DNA of 64,000 nucleotides from Nautilus pompilius. Lineage: Eukaryota > Mollusca > Cephalopoda > Nautilida > Nautilidae. Each line of letters begins with the position of its first letter. Positions within the stretch are counted from its first letter, which is position 1. The position numbers and the translations under genes are program-made. Location: assembly GCA_018389105.1 (NCBI GenBank), contig JACATO010000308.1:1983001-2047000 (forward strand), written 5' to 3'. Under the pieces are notes generated by a model. The model worked only from the letters and a program-made list of their open reading frames with translations, did no database searches and was not told where the DNA came from. This document shows, one piece after another, positions 11,311 to 23,800 of the stretch.

Positions 11311-12214
11311 GTAAGTTTCTTTAAATTGTTCTATTTATTACATGAGATATCTTATTTAATAGTTAATGCTGGCTGATATTTTCAGGATTTAAATTAGTAT
11401 CAGGAAATAAATGAATTTTCAAAATAATGGATTTCTTTTTTGTTTTCAAATCTAGGTAAGCTGGAAGCTTTTCTATAGGGAATCTAAATAGCAAGAGATC
11501 AGCACACATTTTCTGAAAGAGTGGTTTTATCTAATAAATATTCATATTTTGAATTTAATAAACTGAAAAAATAGACTGGAATATAATATTTATTGTATAT
11601 AAATTGTAAATAGTTACTTTATTAATGAGTATTTCTGAAATATTTGAGCTGCATATATAGAGGAGTGTGTCTGTGCATGTATGGATATTCACTTTTTAAA
11701 AGTTATAATCTGAAATAGTTATAAATTTCCACATGTCCATTAATAAGAAAAATTTTTAATGCAATTTATTCTTGGCTTTTATTTTTAAAATGTCAAAATT
11801 ACATATGCAAAGATTTTTTTGCATGATTTTTTAAATGTCACTGTTTAGAATAAATTGTGGTGCAATTATTTGAAAAGTTGTTTTTCGTTTAGAAGGGCTA
11901 AAATACACTCTGCATTTGTTGGGGTTGGTAAGAAACAATGAGATAGCTTAAATAAAGTGAGCTTTAGAATAAGTATTGCATTGGATGGTTTTAAAGTTTG
12001 GAACTGATGCATTTGTTTTTATACATACATGGGTTTTGGAATTTTAATTACTTTAAAATAAAACCCAAATGCTTGTCTAAAGATGACATACTAGTAGCTT
12101 CAAAGTATACCTATCTACAATTATCATGTATATAAACTGGTTTTTGTTGATGGGAAGAGGTGATTAAAAATTCTAGAGGTTTTATTAGTAATATGTTAAT
12201 AATTATTTTAATAG

Positions 12215-13987
12215 GGAAGAAAGAAGCCAAAAATTTAAACAAGGAAGAAAGAGGGGAGGAGAAGATTTAAAAGACAAAAATGAAGAATCACAAGAAAAGA
12301 AGAAAAAGTCAGATGATTCTAAGGATAGGAAGGAAGATATGGATGCGAGGAGGAGGAAGAAGGATGAAGCTGCAAAGGATAAGGGAAGGTGTTTGGATGA
12401 TGTAAAAGGTGAGAATGTTGAAGAAGAAAAAGATGGAAGGCAAGAAACTGATAAAGCAGATGATTTTATAAAAGATGCTGATGACTCCAGAGATGGGAAG
12501 AGAGACACTGGCGATTCAAGAGACAGAATAAGAGAAGTAGACGATTATAGAGAAAAAAGAAGGGATGCTTCAGAGTTCAGAGACAGGAGACGACATACTG
12601 AAACAAGGTACAAGAGGAAAGATGGTGATAACAGAAAAGAAATTGATGAAATAAAGGACAAAAGGAGAGATGGAGATGATGCAAGGGACAGGAAAAGAAA
12701 TGACGACTACTCAAGAGACAGGAGAGAGGCTGGCAGCTCAAAAGATAGGAGACAAGCTGTTGATGACTTGAGAGACAAGCGAAATACTGAAGATTCAAGA
12801 AAGAAAAATCTTGAAAATTCAAAAGATAGGAAAAAACAGTTTGATGAATTGAAAGATAAGAGGTGTACTGATGAAACAAATGATAGTGTTAAGGAACATG
12901 AAGATCTAAGGAATGGCAGAATCATTGACCATCTTTCAGAAACTATAAGACCATTGGTTGATTATAGCGATATAGAAGATTCTGGAAGTAGGTGTGAAGA
13001 AAAAGATTTGAAAGAAAATAGAAAAGAATTTGATGATACAAGAGAGAAGAGAGGAGAGAGAGATGACTCTAGAGAGAGGAGAAGAATGGCAGAGGAATCC
13101 AGAGATAGGAGGAGAGATTTGGATACTTCTAAAGACAAAAGAAGAGATACTGATGATTCCAGAGACAGAAGAAGAGAGACTGATGATTCCAGAGAGAAGA
13201 GGAGAGAGAGGGATGATTCCAGAGAAAAAAGGAAAGAGAGGGATGATTCCAGGGATAGGAGGAGAGAGACAGATGATTCCAGGGACAGAAGGAGAGAGGC
13301 AGAAGATTCTAGAGGAACAGAAATAGATGAATCTAGAGAAAAAAGAAAAGAAATGGATGACTCAAGAAATAAAAAGAGAGAAATTGATGACTCCAGGGAT
13401 AAGCTGAGAGAAATAGATGATTCTGTAGAAAGGAGGAGAGAAATTGATGAATTTGAAGAGAATAATAGAAGTTATGAATCTAGAGACAAAAGGAGAGAAT
13501 TGAATGATTCTAGGAATAAGCAGAGAGAAATTGATGATTCCAGAGAGAGGAGGAGAGAAGTTACTGATTCCAGAAATAGAAGAGAAATTGATAACACTAG
13601 AGATAAGAGAAGAGATGTTGATATTCATTCAAGAAATAAAAGGAAAGAAGTAGAAAAAAGAAGTGGTGACTATTCAAGGGAAATGAAAAAAGCAGAAACA
13701 TTAACAAGAAGTAAAAGGTTTGATGAAGCAGAATATTTAAGAGAAAGGAGGTATGAAAATACAGAAGATAGAGAGAATGATGAAAATGATCATAGAGACA
13801 AAAGGAAAAGAGAAGTGGAAGAGTTGGTCAAAACAGGTGAAGATAATGGTAAGAAGGCAATATCGGAACCACCTACAAAAAAAGTGAAAGACGATGGGGT
13901 ATCTACCATAACATCAAGAACTGGTGGTGCTTATATTCCTCCAGCGAGGCTTCGTATGATGCAGGCAGAAATAACAGACAAGAGTAG
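12215..13987 (+). CDS. CWC22: CWC22 exon 1 (first recognised coding exon)
   Basis: This large 1773-base exon encodes a charged N-terminus. Its repeats are mostly 10-11 residues long and of the type [18 protein letters not shown] and DDSRNKKRE, followed by the conserved motif [20 protein letters not shown] that precedes MIF4G in all CWC22 proteins. The first in-frame ATG is 12339, and 41 open codons lie before it back to the acceptor (tttaatag). An in-frame stop occurs at 12189, inside the intron. The donor is AG|gtaagt. Start choice is uncertain. Confidence 0.9.
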
Positions 13988-16900
13988 GTAAGTAAATACA
14001 CAAGTTTATTTATATTTTTTAGTTATGTTAAAGAATAAATAACAAACTGCTGACTGAGTGGACTGATTATCATTCTTTATTGGTCTTGTAAATTGAGTGC
14101 AAACATTGAAAAGCGATACATTGAATTTCTCAGATTTACTGAGCTGCTGTCACAGCCCCTCAGTCATCAGAAGTTTCAGAATATTAGAATTTCTAATACT
14201 TATTTTGAACTGAAAATAAAAGAATCATTTGAAATATAAATTAAAAAACCATTAATATGAAAATTTATTCTAACTTTGCTGGATACATAGCCAATTTTTG
14301 TGTAAATGGTCTTTATGTTGAAAAGTTGTCATTTCTATCCTCTTCTTCTTGGACTTATATCTTGCCACCTTACAATTTGTTATTTGAACTAGAATATTCA
14401 ATTCACTTTTCTATTGTTGGCTCTTTGAGTATTATACCTTTAAAAATTGAATAAGTATAAAATTCTATTCTTATTTCTTTTTTGAAAGCTTCATGATTTC
14501 TCTCAACAATTACTAGTTTGTTTTTATTTCAGTGTGGCTTATCAAAGAATTGCATGGGAAGCTTTGAAAAAAAGTATCAATGGTCTTATAAACAAAGTCA
14601 ATGTGTCAAACATAGAGGAGATTATCAGAGAACTTTTTCAAGAAAACCTTGTTCGTGGAAGGTAAGTTGCTCGTTTTGTGAAAAGTGTTATTATTCTGTT
14701 TTTGCAGGTTTTCATTGAAACATTAGATTTAGAATTTTTTAGAAAAATATTTTAAAAATATATTTAAAGTTGCATGCGATACACTTAGACTGACATTTAA
14801 AAAAATTGTTTGGTTTGGTTTTGTTTAGATTCCATATTGAATTTTTAAAAATTCTTCAGATTAGTTATGTTAGGGCAAGGCTGATACATGTATTAGCATT
14901 AATGTTTGCGATTTCATATATGGTGTATATTGCTTTTTGTTTTTCCTTTATTCACTACTTGTGATCTATGTACTGTTCTCACTTTGGTATTTTCTGAGTC
15001 CCAAATGGAGCAATAAACCACATCTCCAGTTGGTCATTGTAGATGTGATTTTGTCACAATGCTGTGTGGACTGGATTTTGAGAAACAGGCTGAAGATGAC
15101 ATTGCAACATTATGCATTCTTGTGCTCTGTGTGGATTATGTAAACTTTCCTGGTGTAAATCTGTAAAGGACTGGACACCAACTCAAGTGTAATGTTTTGG
15201 GATAAAATCCACAGCTAGCCACAGCACTTTAGAGGAGTTAAATACTATTGTGGGTAAAATGTGTTTGTAGTATGCTCTTAGGGTGTGCACTTTTGCTGCA
15301 ACTACAGGTGAATAATCCAAACTGCTCTGTGTGGCAGCAGAATTTCCAACTATTATTGATAGCCCACCAGTTATGGTGCCAAAGCTACTCCTTAATAAAA
15401 GCTCTATTCAGTTTTGTGTTGCACTTCTATATCATGTCACTTTTGGTATGTTACAGATTGCTTCATACTATTTTCTCTTCATGTATCAAATGATGTTTGT
15501 TTAATTTCTAAAGCATAATATGTAAATATGCATTTATTTTTTAAAAAAAATATTTTAATGAGATTAAACATAGCTGCTCATTTTACTGTTTTCAGGGGTC
15601 AGTTGGCAAGATCAGTATTACAAGCTCAGGCAGCATCTCCAACTTTCACGCATGTTTATGCTGCATTAGTGGCCATAGTCAACTCTAAGGTTAGTAAATG
15701 AATACTTTAGATCAGTGCTACTCGGTGTGGTACGCATACTGGCGCCGGTACGCAGCGTGTTTCCAGAAAAGAAGGAAACAATAGTATAAACAATATCAAG
15801 TATTATCCAGGTGGCAAAATAACAGCAAGTCATTGGGATTGCTTACACCAGGGCAAGTTAACCTGGAGGAACTGTGACACAATCAGAAGTGTCCCACTGT
15901 GGGAGACAAAAGAGAGGCCCCTGATGGCTATAAAGGCATACAGAGTATTTGTTTAGGCATCAAAACTGGATGGGACTTAAAATATGAAGCCTCTTTGCGT
16001 TTGTGGGACGATTACCTCACCACGAGGAGCGCGGACCAAGTTGGCCCAGCAGGCATCAACTACCTGGTGCAGGAGATAAGCGAGCAGCAGAATCATACAT
16101 ACGCATAGTGAATTCTATAAATGTACATGGTTCACCGATCGGCATTCGAAGAGCGATTCGGTAAAGTTTGGTAAACCACGAGTGATTTGGTAAAACCTGA
16201 TCAGCCGCAGGTGTGGGAGCGATCGCACGCAGCAAACGAAAAGGCCTGTAAAATAAAAAAAAATGTTTTAACTTTTATTATATTCATTATGTTTTTCCAG
16301 TATAAATTAATATTAATACGAATTTTCAAATAATTTCTTGGATTGTAAACAAATAATAATATGGCAGAAATATGGTACTGGTCTGTGGCACATTGGAAAA
16401 AACACCTGCCAGTACACCACATTATATGATTTAAGAAGCACTGCTTTAGATCTTCCTCAAGTTTGTTATTACATTTTTTAAACTTTAGTAAACTTTTTTA
16501 ACAGTCTATTGTTTATCTATTACATCTAAGAAATGTATTTTATATTCTAGACCAGTGGTTTCCAACCTTTTTGGACTCGTGGGCCTTTTTCTAATACTCA
16601 AAAGACTTGCGACCCCCTGCTACACTTCCATAATTGAAAAAAAAATCAGAGAATAAATTTAGCAAAAAAATCACATAAATAAGAGTTTTATTTGAATATA
16701 TTGACAGTTTTGAGAGAAATTCGCCAGGAAAAACCATTTTACACTCATCCTTCAACACATCTTTCTCAAAATTTGATGTGAACAAGAGTTGAAAATCCAG
16801 TCTTGCAGAGATAGGTGGAGGCAAATGGAAGCAGAACTCGGAAGGCAAGCATGGCAATATTGGGATATGACTGATACATAGCACACCAGAACTGACTCAG

Positions 16901-19900
16901 TGATTTATAAAACAAGTCACATGCTAGGCAATCGTTCTGCAGATCCAAGAATTCATCCTGGACTTCATCAGGAATACTGGCTACATCCAGGGAAGCAGAG
17001 AATGGATTTCGTACCAGAGTAGCAGCTTCTCCTGTGAGCTCAAGGAAGTACCTTCAAGAGATTCAAGTTGCCCAGTAATTTCCTCCTTCAGGATCTCATC
17101 TAGTTCACCTTCAGATTCCCTTAGCACACTGCAGTTTTTCAAACATGGCAATGTTTCCAAGATTTACTTTCCGACACCAATTTAGCAGTTTGGATGCAAA
17201 AGCCTGCAGATTGTCTTGAAATTGGATAATGTTTGTTTCCCTTCCCTGAAGTTTCAGGTTCAGTTTATTCAGCTGGTCAAAAATGTCTGCTAAGTAAGCA
17301 AATCTTTTCATCCAAGCTTCTTCAAAGCAAGCCACGAGGTCATGTTTCCCTTGCACTTCCAGAAACAACCTGATTTCATCTTTCAGCTCAAGGACACGAT
17401 TGACAACATTTCCTTTTGACAACCAACATACAGCAGTGTAGAAGAGAAGAACCTCGTGGTCAAAATTCATGTCTTTGCAGAGTTTGAACAGATGGGTGTT
17501 GAGGGCCCCAGCTTTGATGTAATTCACAATTTTGATCAGAGAATCAAGTACCTCCTGCAAAGGGACTGGAAGAGTCTTACTGGCAAGAGCATATCGGTGA
17601 ATCATGCAGTGAATGCCCTTTGCTTGGGGAGCAAGTTCTTTCACTTTCTTCTGGAAGCCTGACTTTGACCCTAGCATAGCTGCCGCTCCATCTCTACAAA
17701 CCCCACAGACGATTTTGCACTGCAGTCCTTCATTCTCAAAAAAGATACTTCTCCATAATATCATCAGCTTTTGTAGTGGTTTCAAGTGCACTACAAAACA
17801 GGAACTCTTCTTTGATGTCATCTGAATGAATATACTTCATGAAGACAAGCAACTGGGAACATGAACTCACGTTCATTGATTTATCAACATGAAAAGAGAA
17901 CAATGGAGAAACTTTTATTTCATCCAAAACCTGCTCTTTCACATCTACGGACAGATATTTGTTGCATCTTTTTCTCACTGGCTTCTCCAAGAATTAACTT
18001 CACCATCTTCAGCAGACAGAGTTTGTTGAGCGTCTCTCCAATTGTGTGGAACTTCTTTTTTTGGCAATTTCCAATGCAACTTCATATGATGCTTGCAATA
18101 CTGCTGTGCTCTGTTGCCGAAAACTTCCTGTAGGATCAAGCCTCTGACATCTGAGATGTTTGAGTTTTGAAAGTTTCAGAGATTCAGCACTGAGAACAAC
18201 ATTGCACAAAACGTATTGTGGCTTCTCACCGCCATTGCATACAATTGTGAGTAAGGGTGGAAGGAGGGTGAATTTTTTTAAAACTTTTTTGCGTACGCAC
18301 TAAATGGACCCCCTAAGCTTTGTCTGTCTCTAGATTAAAAAGAAAGAATAAGAATAAAGTTAATTTATGCTAACTAAAGCTGAAACTTAAAGCATGAAGG
18401 ACCATTAAAGCAAAATTTAAATTTAAAACTACAAAAAAAAAGGTTAATCAATACAAATTCAAATGAATATTATTGGAGAAAAATCATTGTAAATGTTCCC
18501 TGAACTAAAAAGCAACAGAAACAATATATTGTTTATTATATCAGAAAAAAGAATTTTACTTCATTTCATCATATATTTATTGAAAATTAGTGATTTTTCG
18601 GGGAACAACATCTGTGCACACAGTAAATTCACAACAGCTAAACAGAAATCTACTGGTATCAATCAGTGAACCCTACCTCTGATCAGAACAGCTGTGTGGT
18701 GTTGGTGCCCAAGTTTGCCTAAAATCGAGCTGGCTAGTGTGCATCCGGCTGAAGTCACAGTCCAGTCCTTGTAGCATGCTCTGCCCCAGGCATCGTGGTC
18801 CGAGTCTCTTAGCTGCAGGCCCCAATGACGTTAGCCAATGGGAGCGTGGCTCGATTGCATCAGTCCTACTGTGATAACAGTTCGAGTTCCGGCCTTTGTC
18901 ACCAGCATGTATTGTCCGTGTTTCTATAAGAGTGGCAGAGTGACAGGAAGCTGGGGGGGGGTCGGTGATGCAACTGTGTTACGGCAGAGGCCTGTGACAC
19001 GACCGGGAGTGCCTGACATGGGAGACACACCTTACACCTTCGGCACTCGGCCTCCCATCAGTGATACCAGCGTATTTGATGCAGGGTAATTTTTGTATGC
19101 TTTTTTCTGGAAAAAAAGTGTGTCTTATAAGCCAGCAAATACGGTACAAGTAAACAAAACAAATATATATACTCATGAACAGTTTCTTGAATCAGTCATA
19201 TGACAAAAATTGAAACTTCCAGGATTCTGCAACTCCCTGGTTGGGAACCACTGTTCTAGACAATTGCTGTTTTCATTTTAAAAAAATTAATATTTAATCA
19301 AGACTTTTGCAATCTGTGATTATTTATTTTAAAAAAATTTTGATTACAGTATGAAAAGAACACATTTTGGAATATTATTATGTTTTATTATATATATTTA
19401 TAGAGTTTACCAGTTTCTTTTTGCTAGAGATTCAGGTACAGAATTTAATTTCTCCTTCATTTTATTGTAGTTTCCTCAAAATGGAGAATTAATGCTCAGG
19501 CGATTAATCATCCAGTTCCGGAAAGGTTTTAAGAGAAATGATAAAAGTTTATGCCTCTCCTCAACAAGATGCATTGCTCACCTCATCAATCAGCAAGTTG
19601 TAAGTGGAACTATTTTATGTTCAATAAATAATGATAATTTTAAGAGGAGAAGAAAACATTAGTTTTTAGTTTTATGACTTAACTGAATATATGATAAATA
19701 CATTTAAAAAACTATTTCAAAACTTTAAATATTACTGCCCACCTAACCTCAAGTACCATCATGTATTTAGTTATTTGTCGTCCTTGAGAATACCTGAATT
19801 TACTACGTGCCTTGTTAAGTTGATCTGTTAACAACCTCATTTTTTTTGTTTGCTGCAAGGATCAGGTTCCATATGCAGACAGCTGAAGAAAACTTTTGTA

Positions 19901-20788
19901 TAATGAAATTAAAAACATATAAACAAAATACTGAATGCATAGCCACTTTAGATGATTTTTTTCTAACTAGAAATGTATTTTGTGAAGTCTGTAAACATGC
20001 AGTCTGCTTAGAAAAAAGCACTTATCTGTAAGTTAATCATTTGTAATGCATTGCAGTGCTGTCAGGTGGAAATGTACATTTTCTCACATGCTAGTAACTT
20101 GAAAGTTTACAGACACACACTATTCTTTAATAGACATCTGATTTCATAACAGGCTCATGAAGTGCTAGCTTTGGAGATTCTTACTTTGCTGCTGGAAAAC
20201 CCAACAGATGATTCTGTGGAGGTGTGTATAGGATTCCTCAAAGAGTGTGGTCAGAAGCTAACAGAGGTCTCTCCTAAAGGTATCAATGGTAAGTGTTAGG
20301 CCACATCTTTATATGAAACTATGAAGCTGGGTTTTGATGTATTAGAAAATGCTACCTTATGTTTTTTTTTTTTTTTGTCTGTTTATGATCAGAATTTCTT
20401 ATTTATGAAAATAGTCTTGTATATGCATAATTTAAAGCTCTTTATGAATGATCTCAGCTTGATTTTTGAATGTAAGTTATATAAAAACTTTTTAAAATTC
20501 TAAATACTTAATATTAAACTTTTAAGGAAGATAGCTGCCATACATTTTCAGTTAGGTTTGTATTAATGTTCAGATTTGTTGCATGAAATAAAATCAATGA
20601 CCACATCTTTTTTTGTGCTTTGTTATCCTCCTGGACACTATTTAAAGATAGACAAGAACTTGTTTTGATTATAGTAAATCAAAAGAGCAATTCACAGCAG
20701 TTTTCAGAAAAATTTTGTCAGTTAATCTTTTTAGTAAGGATGGTTGAGTTGACAGTGATCTTGTTGGGACCACATTTTCTTGCAGCTG

Positions 20789-20824
<36 letters not shown>

Positions 20825-23800
20825 TCTCCTGACCATCAGGCTTATGATAAAAATTTATATATATGTGTGTGTGTAATTTATATTTATTTGATGATTATTT
20901 ATTTATTTCCATTTTTTAATTATTTAAGATTAAAAGAAATCTGATGTAAATTCAGGTTAAAAAAATTTTATTCAATGTCTTGAAACTTGAAAATGCAAAC
21001 TGAGCTACTGATGATGCTCATTTAATTATATTCAAACAAAAATATTCATTTGAACACTTAAAAAAACAAAAGCTAACTGAAACAAAAAGATGTTAGAAAA
21101 AACAAAAGACATTAGAAATCCTTTAATGGCTACCTGATGCTGCATTTTTTCTGTCAGCTCAGTTAACATTGGCTGGATATTGATGGAGAGGGCACAGCAC
21201 AGGTCATGCTGTGGGTCAAGATGATTTCATGCTCTTATATCAATTACAACCAGACTAGAAAATCCTGCCTCTCAAAGATATGCAGTTGGAAAAGGAAGCA
21301 GAGCTTTCTATGCTTCGTGAGACAGAAAGAGATTTACTTTGTAGCTGCAGCCAGTACTGTGACCAAGAAACTTAGGCAAAGTTCTCTTGCAGCATTCGAT
21401 TTTTCTGGAATCCATCAACATCATCCCCAACTTCATGGATGTCTAAATCAAATTGATTTCTCACCCAGCTGTACTTCTGAAGATTAACATTTTAGGGAAA
21501 ATATTGATTCATCTCTGTTTTGCGCCAAGTATTCCTGGAAAATCTCAACCAAGTCTTTGATAGATACCTCTGCAGCATCTTCAAGAAATTCATTCAGTGC
21601 AGGAAATGCTGCAATTTTTTTCTTTTAACATCTCTCACCAAAAGGCTAATTTCTGTTTGAATGAAGAGATCATCTTTCCAATATTAACCATGGTTTGATT
21701 TCACCCCTGCATTTCAGAATTTATCTCGTTCAAGTGCTGGAAAATGTCACTCAAAAAAGCCAGCTTTACTAACCAGGCTTCATTGTTGAAGCGTTCAGCC
21801 AACAAGTAATTTTTCTTTCTCAGAAAAATCTCAATTTCCATTCTGAGCAGCATAACACGTAATGAAAGGATTTTCCTACAAGAAAACCAGCAAACTTCTG
21901 AATGATAAGCAAGTTTTGGTGCTCTTATCCCATTTTTAACACACAACACAAAACAGTTCAGAATTCATTGCCCTTGCTTTGATGAAGTTCACAATTTGAA
22001 TAGCATCCTTCAGAACCAAGTGAAGCTCTGGTTGAATCTCCTGTCACCAAATTCTTTTGATGCAAGAAGATGCACAAATCCCACTCAACTTTCTATCATG
22101 GCTGGGACTCAGTACAAACAGCACACCAATCCATTCATTGATGATTTTGCTGCTTGGAAAAAACCACTGACCATTTTGAAAATGGCTTGACCAGTTGTAG
22201 TGATGCTAGGTGGCTCACAAAACAGAAATTATTCAACAGTGTTGTCATTTGTTTTGTATTGTACAAACTTACCATGAGCTGAGGCTTGTCCTTGATATCC
22301 ACAGATTCGTGGATCTGAATCACAAATTTTCCTGCTTGTTTCAGTCCTTGAACAACTTGCTTGAGAATATCTTGCAACATGAAGTCAATGTGTTGTTTGA
22401 TGCTGTCAGAAAGTTGGACCAATTCAGGCTTCTTAGCAATTTCATCTCCACAGACAATCCTGACCATTGCAAGGGCAATAACAAGTTCTTTATTGATACT
22501 GTGAGGCTTCTTGCAACATGCAATTCTCCAGGACCTCAAATGATGCCTTTGTAATATTTTCCAAAGTCCTTGAATTTAATGAACCATTTGGTCTCATACA
22601 TTTCACATTTGCCTCTTTCTCCTTCCAGAAACTCAGTGGTTTATCAACTAAATTCAGATGAACAATATTGAGATGCTGTTTCAGCTTGTTTTCCTTCAAA
22701 GATTCATTCACTAAAACTTGCATGTATTGCAAACACTGGGTGAGCCAAGCCAGAACAATTCCTCAACTGAGTAAAGCCCAGCTGACAGAAATTAGACTTG
22801 CACTGTAAACTGCTTTGTCATTTTTGAAAAATCCGAGGCAAGATCTTCAACCTTGATCAAGACAAAAATACTTTCCTTTATAAGTCAGGAACAGCAGTGC
22901 AAATTGAATTAAGAAATAGTGAATATAGGTCATAATGCACAAATGGGGTGATGAACAAAGCTCTGTAAATGAATATTATTCAAACTTCATAAACAAATAT
23001 TGTGTGCATCATAGGCAGCTTGAGCTTGAGTGGTTCGAAAGCTATAAGGGTTTGAAGAGATGCTATTTGTTGGGGGGGATTCAAGGAGGAAATCAGAATT
23101 TAAATGACCTATTGTCCTGGCTGCCCTTCAGTGTTTGAAACGGCCTGGATTGATCCAACAGATAAAGATTAGATTTTAAAAAGAGCAAACATTGAATTTG
23201 GACCAGCTTATGAAATACACATTTTCTCGATAGGAAATGTTGAAATTTGGCTATTAAAACCTGAAAAATTTGTGATCTTATCTGCTACAAAACAATCATG
23301 GCAAGGAACACAATAGACTTGTTTACAAAATGGTGCATCCAGCCTAAACATGATCTGGTAGCATAACATTATGTTATGCCCAACATGGGTCAAAATGATC
23401 TGCTGTGCTTTGTTTCACTTGCATAGCCAGGATGATAGCTCCACCTCAAGTAGACTCATTGCAGACTTGTATACCTATGAAGAGAGCACCAAAATCATCT
23501 TGTTTGGAAATTCTTGATAATAAGAGCAAGGTCTTGGAAAATCGTATCATAATTTCAGATTTTGTACTTGTATGCAGGGTTAGAGGGGGAAAAATGGTTT
23601 AGCAGAGTTGCCTCAGCTTCTGGTGCATTTTTCTACATTAAAAGAGCAAAAAAAAATTTGCTTCTGATGACCCTTCACAACCATACTGAAGACACCTCCC
23701 ACCTGTGACCCAGCGCCCCAAGGTTGGAAACCACTGGTCTACAATGGTATAAAAAGGAACAATGAAAACTGGTGCCAGCAGAAACGAGCCACTGCTTATT

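Noticed and set aside
13030-13628. Open frames in other phases and on the - strand across CWC22 exon 1
   Set aside because: Shadows of the purine-rich repeat. The CWC22 frame is the one that continues into conserved MIF4G exons.
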